This document shows, in pieces, positions 29,012 to 37,097 of a stretch of DNA of 64,000 bases (position 1 is its first letter; every line of letters starts with the position of its first letter). Both the position numbers and the translations under genes were made by a program. The notes under the pieces were generated by a model. That model was given only the letters and a program-made list of their open reading frames with translations, made no database searches and was not told the origin of the DNA. This stretch comes from Neisseria leonii (lineage in GTDB: Bacteria > Pseudomonadota > Gammaproteobacteria > Burkholderiales > Neisseriaceae): contig NZ_CP145606.1 of the NCBI RefSeq assembly GCF_028776105.2, positions 1,674,001-1,738,000 on the forward strand. Direction: 5' to 3'.

Positions 29012-29425
29012 ATGGAAGTGGACGATATTCCGCAGGACAACAGCAAATCCTACCACGGGCAGCGCAAAATCATTTATGCGACACGCGGCGGGCGTTACGA
29101 AGCGGCTGCCAGCAGCGGTTGGGACGAAGAGTCTTACGCGACAGAGATGGCGGTGGACGGGCTGGCCGAACAGGCGCGTGCAGCACGGGCGGCCGTCGCC
29201 GGCGGGGCGTATTCGCCGCTGTATTACCATATGCTGCGTTTCCGCCACGACACCGGCAGCCTGGCAGCGGCGGCCGGTGTATGGAAATGGCAGCTGCGCC
29301 GCCACCTGCGTCCCGCAGTATTTGCCCGACTGCCGGAAAAAACCTTGAAAAAATATGCAGATGCGCTGCAAATCAGTGTGGACGAACTCAAAACGTCCGA
29401 TGCCGGTTTGCCCTTCGGCGGATAA
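29012..29425 (+). CDS. Small cluster protein with helix-turn-helix-like C-terminus
   Basis: A 137-residue protein directly coupled to darB, with a two-base gap. I do not recognise a named family. The C-terminal half (about residues 70-130) is helical: LAAAAGVWKWQLRRHLRPAV followed by LKKYADALQISVDELKTSD. The latter looks like the last helices of a Cro/CI-type DNA-binding domain, where the similar YADALGISVDEL occurs. It could be a cluster-linked regulator. The DNA-binding idea is inference only. The ATG lies four bases after the DUS that ends darB. Confidence 0.6.
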   Translation: MEVDDIPQDNSKSYHGQRKIIYATRGGRYEAAASSGWDEESYATEMAVDGLAEQARAARAAVAGGAYSPLYYHMLRFRHDTGSLAAAAGVWKWQLRRHLRPAVFARLPEKTLKKYADALQISVDELKTSDAGLPFGG

Positions 29426-29479
29426 GGCCGTCTGAAACGGCCGCCGCCTGCCGCCGGACGCTCCGATACCTGAAACCAT

Positions 29480-30475
29480 ATGAACGATTTTCCCCACCGG
29501 CACAGCGCCCATTGCGAAAGCGGCGTGATGTCCGCACTGCTGAACCGACACGGCCATGCCGTGAACGAAGCTCTGGTCTTCGGCCTCGCGCGCGGACTGT
29601 CTTTTGTGTATATGCCGCTGATCAAACTCGGCGGTATGCCGCTGGTGTCATACCGCACCGCGCCGCGCAGCATCATCAAAAACACCTGCAAAACACTCGG
29701 GTTGAAGCTCGATATGCAGACCTTTTCCGACGAATCGGCGGGGCAGGCGGCATTGGACCGCGCTTTGGCGCAGGGGCAGCTGGTCGGTTTGCAGACATCG
29801 GTGTTCTGGCTGCCTTATTTCCCGCCCGCCATGCGTTTCCATTTCAATGCACACAACCTGCTGGTGTACGCCAGAGAGGGCGGCGACTACCTCATCAGCG
29901 ACCCGGTATTTGAAACCGTGCAGCGCTGTGCGACGGCGGATCTGCAGCGGGCGCGTTTTGCCAAAGGCGCGCTGGCGGCCAAGGGCATGATGTACACGCT
30001 GGCGGGCAACCGGCCGTCTGAAAGCGTTGCCGCCGAACTGCCTGCGCTGATCCGCACCGCCGTCCGCAAGAATGCCGCCCATATGCTCGCGCCGCTGTTT
30101 TTTGTGGGCGTGCGGGGGATGCGCACCGTGGCGGCGAAGATTGAGCAGCTGCCCCGACGGCAATCCGCCGCCTATCAGAAACAATTTCTCGGCCATCTGG
30201 TGCGTATGCAGGAAGAAATCGGTACGGGCGGGGCGGGCTTCCGCTATCTGTATGCCTATTTCCTCGAACAGGCCGCCGGATACTGCCGCGATCCGCGTTT
30301 TCAGACGGCCTCCGAAGACATGACCGCCATCGGCGACCAATGGCGGACTTTTGCCGCCATGTGCGTGAAACAGTGCAAAAAGCCGTCTGAAAACGGCTGT
30401 CAAGAGCTTGGTGCACGGTTGCGCGCCATTGCCGATCAGGAAGCCGCCCTGTGGCGGCGTTTGAAGGCCGTCTGA
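29480..30475 (+). CDS. BtrH-like acyltransferase/cysteine-protease-fold protein
   Basis: A 331-residue protein resembling the BtrH N-terminal family. HRHSAHCESGVMSALLNRHG near the start supplies Cys12, and AHNLLVYAREGGDYLISDP supplies a His and Asp in the arrangement of C39-type papain-fold proteins. In butirosin biosynthesis BtrH moves an acyl group from a carrier protein to its acceptor. By analogy this protein could pass the polyene from a carrier protein to the resorcinol, making a flexirubin-type ester. That role is inference. Three DUS copies are in frame (NRPSESV, FQTASED, KKPSENG), and a fourth supplies the stop. Confidence 0.72.
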   Translation: MNDFPHRHSAHCESGVMSALLNRHGHAVNEALVFGLARGLSFVYMPLIKLGGMPLVSYRTAPRSIIKNTCKTLGLKLDMQTFSDESAGQAALDRALAQGQLVGLQTSVFWLPYFPPAMRFHFNAHNLLVYAREGGDYLISDPVFETVQRCATADLQRARFAKGALAAKGMMYTLAGNRPSESVAAELPALIRTAVRKNAAHMLAPLFFVGVRGMRTVAAKIEQLPRRQSAAYQKQFLGHLVRMQEEIGTGGAGFRYLYAYFLEQAAGYCRDPRFQTASEDMTAIGDQWRTFAAMCVKQCKKPSENGCQELGARLRAIADQEAALWRRLKAV

Positions 30476-30479
30476 AACC

Positions 30480-31370
30480 ATGATTGAAATCCAAGCTCTG
30501 AGCCACCGCTACCCCGCTGCCGCCGACGATGCGCTGCACGGCGTTTCGCTCGACATCGGCGCGGGCGAATGCTGGGGGCTGCTCGGCCCCAACGGTGCGG
30601 GCAAAACCACCCTGATGTCGCTGTTGGCCGGTTTGCAGGAAGTACAGCGCGGCCGGATTCTGTTCGACGGCTGCCCCATCGGCGGCCTGAGCCGCACGGC
30701 GCGGCAGAAAATCGGACTCGTGCCGCAGGATTTCGCGTTTTATCCGCAGCTGAGCGTGTGGGGCAACCTGCTGTTTTTCGCCGCACTGTATAAGATGCGC
30801 GACAAAGGCCGTCTGAACAGCCTGTTGGCGCAGGCCGGACTGACCGCTTACCGGCGCACCGCCGCCAAACACCTCTCCGGCGGCCTGAAACGCCGTCTGA
30901 ATTTCGCCATCGGCCTGATTAATGCGCCGGAGCTGCTGTTTTTGGACGAAATCACCGTCGGCATCGATCCGCAGTCGCGCCGCTTTATTCTCGACAGCGT
31001 TCAGGCACTGACCGGGCAGGGCGTAACCGTGGTGTACACCTCGCACTACCTGCCCGAAATCGAACAGCTCTGCGGCAAAATCGCCCTGCTCAACCGGGGG
31101 CGTTTGGTTTACCGGGGCAGTTTGGACGGGCTGTTGGCCGGACAGGCGCAGCGTGTGCGCTTCATCACCGATCCCGTGCTGCCGCCCGAAGTGCTGGCGG
31201 ATTTGCAGGCCGCTCCCGCAGACGGGCGCGGTATGATGGAGACCGCACGCGCGGCGGGCGAAGTGTATGCCTGTCTGCAAAACAGCGGTGCGCGTATCCG
31301 CTATTTCCAGCAGGGGCAGGCTTCGTTGGAGGCTTTCTATCTGGATTTTCTGCGCAGGGAGGCCGCATGA
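30480..31370 (+). CDS. ABC transporter ATP-binding protein
   Basis: A 296-residue ATPase with Walker A GPNGAGKTT (about residues 37-45), Q-loop LVPQDFAFYP, a variant signature LSGGLKRRL and Walker B LLFLDEITVGID. The layout is that of ABC-2/drug-type exporters, with about 80 extra C-terminal residues. It starts five bases after the BtrH-like gene, and its stop overlaps the permease start as ATGA. An ABC exporter is not part of standard aryl polyene clusters and may move the resorcinol or the finished conjugate. Confidence 0.9.
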   Translation: MIEIQALSHRYPAAADDALHGVSLDIGAGECWGLLGPNGAGKTTLMSLLAGLQEVQRGRILFDGCPIGGLSRTARQKIGLVPQDFAFYPQLSVWGNLLFFAALYKMRDKGRLNSLLAQAGLTAYRRTAAKHLSGGLKRRLNFAIGLINAPELLFLDEITVGIDPQSRRFILDSVQALTGQGVTVVYTSHYLPEIEQLCGKIALLNRGRLVYRGSLDGLLAGQAQRVRFITDPVLPPEVLADLQAAPADGRGMMETARAAGEVYACLQNSGARIRYFQQGQASLEAFYLDFLRREAA

Positions 31371-32617
31371 TTGCCGCATCGCTGGTGAAGGAAATCAAAC
31401 TGCTGGGGCGGGATCTGCACGGTTTGGCGGTGCTGTTTGTGATGCCCGTTGCCTTTATGCTGATTATGTCGCTGGCGTTGAGCCGCGATGCAGACCCGCA
31501 ACACGGCAGCCGCATTGCGCTGGTGGGGGCGGAAGACAGTATCAATGCCGCATTTGCCGCCGCCCTGCGCCGGGAGCAGATGGAAATCAGCCTGATGCCG
31601 TCTGAACGATGGCGGGAGGCGCAGGCGGGCTTGCGCGAAAAACGTTATCAAATCGTACTGCACAATCCGAATGTACCGGACAGTGCGTTGGCCGACAGCC
31701 TGCCGCTGGCGGTGTATGTCCCGCCCGATACCGATCCCGCCTGGCTGGCGGCGGTAAAGGGCGTGCTGCGCCGCCACTATACCGAAACGCGGCTGAACGC
31801 CTATTTCGACGGCGGCAGCGGCCTGAGCATTGCCGACAGCCGTCTGCCTGCACGGGTGCGCGACGATATTCAGCAAAAAATCTATGCGGAAAATACCGCA
31901 CAGTCCGAAGCCGTTGCCGCTTTTTTGCGGCAGACCGGGTTCCAGGAGCATTACCTGAGTGCGGCGGGCGGTGCGGTACCCAAACCCAATGCCGTGCAGC
32001 ACAGCGTACCGGCCTGGCTGATTTTCGGCATGTTTTTCATCATGATTCCGCTGTCGAACGTGATGGCCTTGGAGCGGCAGACCAATACCATTACCCGCCT
32101 GCGGCTGGCGCGTGCCGGTGCGGCCGGGCTGGCGGCGGCCAAGCTGATACCGTATTTCCTGATTAACCAGCTCCAATTTGCCGGTATGCTGCTGATCGGC
32201 CGCTTCCTGCTGCCCGCCGTCGGCGTGCCGGCACTGGTGCTCAACGGCGGCTGGCTGCCGTATGCGGTGCTGTCTGCCGCCGTGAGTGCCGCCGCACTGG
32301 GCTACGCGCTTTTGGTCAGCGTGGCGGCGAAATCCACCGAACAGGCGGTTGTGCTGGGCGGCGGCGGCCTGATTCTGATGGCGGGCATCGGCGGGATTAT
32401 GGTTCCCGCCCATGTGATGCCCGAATTCATGCAGCAGGCGGCCAGGCTCTCGCCGATGGCGTGGGGGCTGAAAGCCTTTCAGGAGCTGCTGCTCAACCGC
32501 AGCGGTTTGAGCGGTATCGTGCCTTATCTGCAATTATTGGCGGGTTTTGCCGCCGCCGCCCTGCTGCTGGCGGTGTGGCTGTACCGCAGGCAGCTGCAGA
32601 CACAGGTACGGTTTTAA
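31367..32617 (+). CDS. ABC-2 type transporter permease
   Basis: A 416-residue permease: one N-terminal hydrophobic segment (about residues 20-38), a periplasmic domain of about 180 residues, and then five membrane segments from residue 220 on. This one-plus-five plan is that of ABC-2 exporters such as YhhJ. The membrane region contains GGLILMAGIGGIMVPAHVMP, the usual proline-containing re-entrant area. It is translationally coupled to the ATPase. A DUS hairpin after it separates it from the next carrier-protein gene. Confidence 0.88.
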   Translation: MIAASLVKEIKLLGRDLHGLAVLFVMPVAFMLIMSLALSRDADPQHGSRIALVGAEDSINAAFAAALRREQMEISLMPSERWREAQAGLREKRYQIVLHNPNVPDSALADSLPLAVYVPPDTDPAWLAAVKGVLRRHYTETRLNAYFDGGSGLSIADSRLPARVRDDIQQKIYAENTAQSEAVAAFLRQTGFQEHYLSAAGGAVPKPNAVQHSVPAWLIFGMFFIMIPLSNVMALERQTNTITRLRLARAGAAGLAAAKLIPYFLINQLQFAGMLLIGRFLLPAVGVPALVLNGGWLPYAVLSAAVSAAALGYALLVSVAAKSTEQAVVLGGGGLILMAGIGGIMVPAHVMPEFMQQAARLSPMAWGLKAFQELLLNRSGLSGIVPYLQLLAGFAAAALLLAVWLYRRQLQTQVRF

Positions 32618-32630
32618 GCCGCAGATTCGG

Positions 32631-32668
32631 GGCCGTCTGAAACGGCAAAACGCAGATTCAGACGGCCT
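32631..32668 (+). terminator. DUS hairpin between the ABC permease and carrier protein 3
   Basis: GGCCGTCTGAA and TTCAGACGGCC are inverted about 16 bases apart. Confidence 0.5.
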
Positions 32669-32684
32669 GATACAGGAAAACCCG

Positions 32685-32975
32685 ATGTCTTATATGTTTA
32701 CGCTTGCGCCGGGCGCATTGGAAGCCGAATTGAAAAAACTGATTTTGGAGACGGCGGATAAGGCCGATGAAATCGATGCGGCCGCTTGGGACGACGACGC
32801 GCCCCTGTTCGGCAGCGGCAGCCCCGTCGGCTTGGACTCGCTGGACGCACTTCAGATTGCCGTGGCCTTGCAGCAGCATTTCCGAGTGCGGCTCCACGGC
32901 GACCGCATGGTGAGACAGCACATGATGACGGTACGCGGTCTGGCCGCCTTTGTGCGCGCGGAGCACGGCGCATGA
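32685..32975 (+). CDS. Acyl carrier protein 3 of the pigment cluster
   Basis: A 96-residue carrier protein with PVGLDSLDALQIAVAL, giving attachment Ser52. It is longer at the N-terminus than the other two and closer to carrier 1 in its core. It overlaps the following ketosynthase by ATGA, so the pair is probably a dedicated set. AGGA precedes the ATG. Confidence 0.88.
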   Translation: MSYMFTLAPGALEAELKKLILETADKADEIDAAAWDDDAPLFGSGSPVGLDSLDALQIAVALQQHFRVRLHGDRMVRQHMMTVRGLAAFVRAEHGA

Positions 32976-33997
32976 CCTACCTTTGCGGCTGGGCGGCCAC
33001 CAGCGCGCTCAATCCGCAGGGCGGCCGTGCGCCCGAACAGCCCGAAACCGTCGGCTTCACCTTTCTGAATCAGGCGTGTCGGGCCGGATACTACCGCGCG
33101 TTCGGCGAAACCGCCCTGAGCCGCCGCGCCGTGGCCGCGCTGGCCGTGCAGCACCTGAACCGTGCCGCCCGTGCGGCGGGGTGGCCGTCTGAAAGCTGGC
33201 ATGATGCGGCGGTGTTTATCGGTTCCAGCTCTTATCTGATGTCGGCGTATGAAAACGGACAGACCGGCGGCGGGGACGGCGGGCACAGCCTGCTGCATCT
33301 GGCCCGCGACTTGCAGGCACACAGCGGCAATGCCCGCATTTTCAGCATGGCCACCGCCTGCACCTCTTCCGCCCACGCCCTGATTCAGGCGCACAACCAT
33401 CTGGCCGCCGCCGCAAACCGGCGCGTCTTCGTGCTGGGTTTTGAAAACTTCAACCGCCTGACCCTGCTCCATTTTCACAGCCTGAACCTGTTGGCCGGAC
33501 ATTACCGGCCCTTCGGTTCAGACGGCCTGATTTTGGGCGAGGGCATGGCGGCACTGGCCCTGTCGGCCGAAAAACCGGCTGGTTCCGCCCTGCGTCTGGC
33601 AGCCTGCGCCGCCAATACCGGCAGCAGTCCGGTGCAGAGCGACAGTGGCGCGCAGGAAGCGTTGATGCGGCAGGTTTTGGCTGCCGCTGAGACCGATACC
33701 GTTTGTGCCGTCAAAACCCACGGTGTCGGTACGGCCGACAGTGATACGGCCGAGAGGCAGGCCCTGCACCGCATATTCGGCACGCTGCCGCCCCTGCTGG
33801 CGTACAAACCGCAAACCGGCCACACGCTCGGTGCGGCCGCCGCGCTGGAAACCGTCCTGCTGGCCGAAACGCTGCAACGGGGCGGAGGCAGAGACCACAC
33901 GGGGCGGCACAGGCGGTTTTCAGACGGCCTGTATTTGAGCAACCATTTCGGCTTCGGCGGCAGCAACACGGCGGCGGTATGGCAATGGACACGGTAA
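32972..33997 (+). CDS. Beta-ketoacyl-ACP synthase (KAS I/II type), short form
   Basis: A 341-residue ketosynthase with all three catalytic residues: Cys130 in MATACTSSAH, His250 in VKTHGVGT and His284 in KPQTGHTLGAAAALE. It is about 70 residues shorter than housekeeping FabF, as are other aryl polyene ketosynthases. It sits between a dedicated carrier protein and a ketosynthase-like partner that lacks the cysteine, which suggests a ketosynthase/chain-length-factor pair. Two DUS copies are in frame (GWPSESW and FGSDGL), with another as FSDGLYL. It overlaps both neighbours. Confidence 0.85.
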   Translation: MTYLCGWAATSALNPQGGRAPEQPETVGFTFLNQACRAGYYRAFGETALSRRAVAALAVQHLNRAARAAGWPSESWHDAAVFIGSSSYLMSAYENGQTGGGDGGHSLLHLARDLQAHSGNARIFSMATACTSSAHALIQAHNHLAAAANRRVFVLGFENFNRLTLLHFHSLNLLAGHYRPFGSDGLILGEGMAALALSAEKPAGSALRLAACAANTGSSPVQSDSGAQEALMRQVLAAAETDTVCAVKTHGVGTADSDTAERQALHRIFGTLPPLLAYKPQTGHTLGAAAALETVLLAETLQRGGGRDHTGRHRRFSDGLYLSNHFGFGGSNTAAVWQWTR

Positions 33998-34641
33998 ACC
34001 GCAGCATCATCATCACTGCCGCTGCCCGTTTCGGTGCCGATTTGGCGGCGGACGGCAAAGCACTCAAACAGGCTTTGCACCGGCAAAGCGGCCTCGATGC
34101 CCGCCGCCTCAGTGGCCTGAGTCTGACAGCTGCCCTCTGCTGCCTGCAACTGCGGCAGACGGCCGGGCCTGTCGGAGACTGTGCGGTTTACGCGGCCGCA
34201 CCGTTTGCGTCGCCGCCGCTGTTCGACAAAATGGCCGACAATGTATTGAACTGCGGTACGGCCATGCCGCTGGATTTTATTGCCAACCTGCACAACGCAC
34301 CGGCATTTTATGCCGCACAGGTACTCGGCAGCCGCGGTGCCTCGCTGCTGCTGGCGGCCGACAACCGTCCCGAATCGTGGCCGCAAATCCTGTATCTGGC
34401 TGCCGACAGTCTGTCTGCGGAAGGCCGGATTGCGGTGGGCTGGTGTTACGAACCGCCTGCCGGCGGCGGCCGCTCCGACAGCATATGGCTGCTGCTGGAA
34501 GAGGCCGCAACGGCCGGGCAGCCGGGCTTTTCCGCCGCCTGCGGCTGTCCGGCCGCCGTACCGGATACGGGCGGCTACTGGCAGGGTGTGGCCGACTGGC
34601 TGCACGGCCTGCCGATTGCTGTACCGCGTCCTTCCCGCTGA
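33979..34641 (+). CDS. Ketosynthase-like partner protein lacking the active Cys
   Basis: A 220-residue protein that overlaps the preceding ketosynthase by 19 bases. It resembles the N-terminal half of a ketosynthase (NRSIIITAAARFGADL at the start, then LHNAPAFYAAQVLGSRGASL where an active enzyme would have its cysteine). No nucleophile is present at that point. It probably pairs with an active ketosynthase or helps carrier recognition. An alternative ATG lies two codons downstream. The DUS-like NRPESW segment is not exact. Family assignment is from cluster context and general similarity only. Confidence 0.6.
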   Translation: MAMDTVNRSIIITAAARFGADLAADGKALKQALHRQSGLDARRLSGLSLTAALCCLQLRQTAGPVGDCAVYAAAPFASPPLFDKMADNVLNCGTAMPLDFIANLHNAPAFYAAQVLGSRGASLLLAADNRPESWPQILYLAADSLSAEGRIAVGWCYEPPAGGGRSDSIWLLLEEAATAGQPGFSAACGCPAAVPDTGGYWQGVADWLHGLPIAVPRPSR

Positions 34642-34655
34642 AAAAAGGAAATACC

Positions 34656-36998
34656 ATGACCGCCGCCCGCCGCCTGTATACGGTTTTGATGGTTTTGCTG
34701 TTGGCATTTGTGGTTTACAGCACCACGGCCGCATCAGCATGGCTGCAAACCGATTTTTCCGCCCTGCTGCCGCAGGAGGCGCGCCCCGACGTGCTGTTGC
34801 AGGCGGCAGACAATGCGGTGGCGGAACAGGCCGACGGGCAGGTCGTGCTGCTGGCGGGCAGTACCGATGCGGAACAGGCTTTTCAGACGGCCGCCGATAT
34901 TGCCGGACTGTGGCGGCAAAGCAGGGTGTTTTCCGCCGTAGACAGCACGTTTGCCCCTGACTTGGCGGCAGCGGGGGAGGAAGTCCGCCGCTTGGGTCTG
35001 GCCGTATTGCCGCCGCAGCAGCGGCAGATGCTGTTCGAGGAACCGGAGCGTTATTTCCGGGAGCGCGCCGAAGCGGCGGTCAATCCGTTCGCCGCACCTT
35101 CCGCGCTGCCGCTGTCGCAGGACTGGCTGGGTTTCGGCCGTTTTGTGTCCGACCGCGCCCGGCCGCAGAGCCGTTTGCGCTGGCATACCGACAACGGAAT
35201 GTTGTTCAGTGAAGACGGGGCGGGCAAAACGTGGGTTTGGCTGCGCGGACGGCTGCCGGCGGGCGGCAGTCATGCCGGCCTGCCGCCGCTGTTGCAGCAG
35301 AGCCGGGCGTTGGCCGCCCGCAGCGGCGTGGCGGTTCTGGCGGCGGGCGGCGCGGTGTTTGCCGCCGAATCGAAAGCGGCCGCCGAGCGTGAAAGCAGGC
35401 TGATGGGGACGGCGGGGCTGCTGTTTACGTTTGCGCTGCTGCTGTGGATATTCCGCAGTGCGCGGGTGTTTTGGCTGGCATTGCCGCTGACGGCGGGGCT
35501 GCTGGCCGGACTGGCGGCGGTTCTGCTGGTGTTCGGCAGCGTGCATATTCTGACGATTGTGATCGGTACCAGCCTGGCCGGTATGCTGGTCGATTTTCCG
35601 CTGCACTGGCTGGCTCCCTCTATATTCGGCACGGCCGCGCGCCGTGATGCGCATTCAGACGGCCTGAATTGGCAGCCCGTATCCGCCATGCGGCAGGTGC
35701 TGCCCGCTTTTGCCGTCAGCCTGCTGATTACGGCGGCGGGGTATGCGTTTTTATGGTTGACGCCCCTGCCGGTTTTGCGACAGACGGCGGTATTTTCGGG
35801 TTTCGCGCTGCTGGGCGCGTTTGGGGCGACGGTATGGTGGCTGCCGCCGCTGTTTGCCCGCTACCGTCCGGCCGGTGTGCCGTTTGCCCGGTGGTCGGCG
35901 CGGCTGTACGGTGCGGCCTTACGTCTGCAAAACCGTCTGGGCCGCACGGGCTGGCGGGTGGCCGACGCACTCTTTTTGCTGGGCGGGTTGTGGCGCAGCG
36001 ACTGGCATGACGACATCCGCCAGTGGGTGAATCTGCCGCAGCCGCTGTTGGCGGAGGCGCAGCAGGCCGGAGCGTTGGCCGGTTTCGATTTCGGCGGCCG
36101 TTATCTGGTGGTGGAAGCCGGCAGTGAAGATGCGCTGCTGCGGAAAAATGCCGAAGTCGGCCGGGCGCTGCACATACCGGCGGTACAGCAGAAACTGGCC
36201 GGTATTCAGTCGTTGGACCAATGGCTGATGCCGGTTTCCGAACAGCAGAAACTGCAAAACCGCCTGCGCGAACTGGCCAAACTGCCGGAAAGCTGGCAGC
36301 CGCTGCGCGATCTCGGCGTACCCGGCCAGACGGTGCGTCAGGCTTTGAACAGTGCCGCCGCCGCACCGGCCGTTACGCTTTCAGACGGCCTTAAACCCGC
36401 TTTGGCCGAGGCATGGCGGCCGCTGTATCTGGGCGAGCCCGAACCCGGCCGTTTTGCTTCGGTTATCCGTCTGAACGGTGTGAGCGACGCGGCTGTCGTT
36501 CAGACGGCCGTCAAGGGGATGGACGGGGTATACTGGGCCGACAAGCGCAGCCGTTTGAACAGCCTGTTCCGCGAAACCCGCAATCAGGCAGCGTGGCTGA
36601 AACTGGCTTCTTACGGCCTGGCACTCTTGCTGCTGTGGCGGCTGTTCGGCATCAGGCGCGGCAGTATGGTGCTGGCCGTACCGCTGACCGCAGCCGTTGC
36701 GACGGTGGCCGTATTGGGGTGGGCGGGCATTCCCGTCAGCCTGTTTGCCATGTTCGGCCTGCTGCTGGTGTCAGCCGTCGGTACCGATTATGCCGTGTAC
36801 GCCGCCGCATCGGGGCACAGCATTCCCGCCCGTTTCGGCGGCCTGCTGCCTGCCGCGCTGACCACCGGTTTCGCGTTCGCACTGCTCGGCCTGAGCAGCA
36901 CTCCCGCTGTCGCCGCTTTCGGCATCACCGTTGCGGCGGGTACGCTGATTAACCTGTGGCTGGCCGTTTGGCTGCTGAACAGAAGCGGTTCGGCATGA
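34656..36998 (+). CDS. MMPL/RND-family lipid exporter
   Basis: A 780-residue inner-membrane exporter with the RND layout: TM1 at about residues 8-27, a periplasmic domain to about residue 250, five membrane segments (about 255-420), a second periplasmic domain and a final five-segment block (about 640-770). The AMFGLLLVSAVGTDYAVYAA segment corresponds to the conserved TM10-type motif of MMPL proteins. Aryl polyene clusters carry such an exporter, thought to pass the pigment across the inner membrane. AAAAAAGGA precedes the ATG. It carries four in-frame DUS copies (FQTAADI, HSDGLNW, LSDGLKP, VQTAVKG). Confidence 0.88.
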   Translation: MTAARRLYTVLMVLLLAFVVYSTTAASAWLQTDFSALLPQEARPDVLLQAADNAVAEQADGQVVLLAGSTDAEQAFQTAADIAGLWRQSRVFSAVDSTFAPDLAAAGEEVRRLGLAVLPPQQRQMLFEEPERYFRERAEAAVNPFAAPSALPLSQDWLGFGRFVSDRARPQSRLRWHTDNGMLFSEDGAGKTWVWLRGRLPAGGSHAGLPPLLQQSRALAARSGVAVLAAGGAVFAAESKAAAERESRLMGTAGLLFTFALLLWIFRSARVFWLALPLTAGLLAGLAAVLLVFGSVHILTIVIGTSLAGMLVDFPLHWLAPSIFGTAARRDAHSDGLNWQPVSAMRQVLPAFAVSLLITAAGYAFLWLTPLPVLRQTAVFSGFALLGAFGATVWWLPPLFARYRPAGVPFARWSARLYGAALRLQNRLGRTGWRVADALFLLGGLWRSDWHDDIRQWVNLPQPLLAEAQQAGALAGFDFGGRYLVVEAGSEDALLRKNAEVGRALHIPAVQQKLAGIQSLDQWLMPVSEQQKLQNRLRELAKLPESWQPLRDLGVPGQTVRQALNSAAAAPAVTLSDGLKPALAEAWRPLYLGEPEPGRFASVIRLNGVSDAAVVQTAVKGMDGVYWADKRSRLNSLFRETRNQAAWLKLASYGLALLLLWRLFGIRRGSMVLAVPLTAAVATVAVLGWAGIPVSLFAMFGLLLVSAVGTDYAVYAAASGHSIPARFGGLLPAALTTGFAFALLGLSSTPAVAAFGITVAAGTLINLWLAVWLLNRSGSA

Positions 36999-37097
36999 CA
37001 CGTCCGGCGAGCATGCGGCCAAACGGATTCTGCCGCAGTAAGGCGGGCGGCGTTTGCCGGTATTGTGATTCCAACCAACCTGATGTGAAGAAATACT

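Noticed and set aside
29895..31379. 494-codon minus-strand frame opposite the BtrH-like and ABC ATPase genes
   Set aside because: It is an antisense frame created by codon bias of the real genes, with no recognisable motif.
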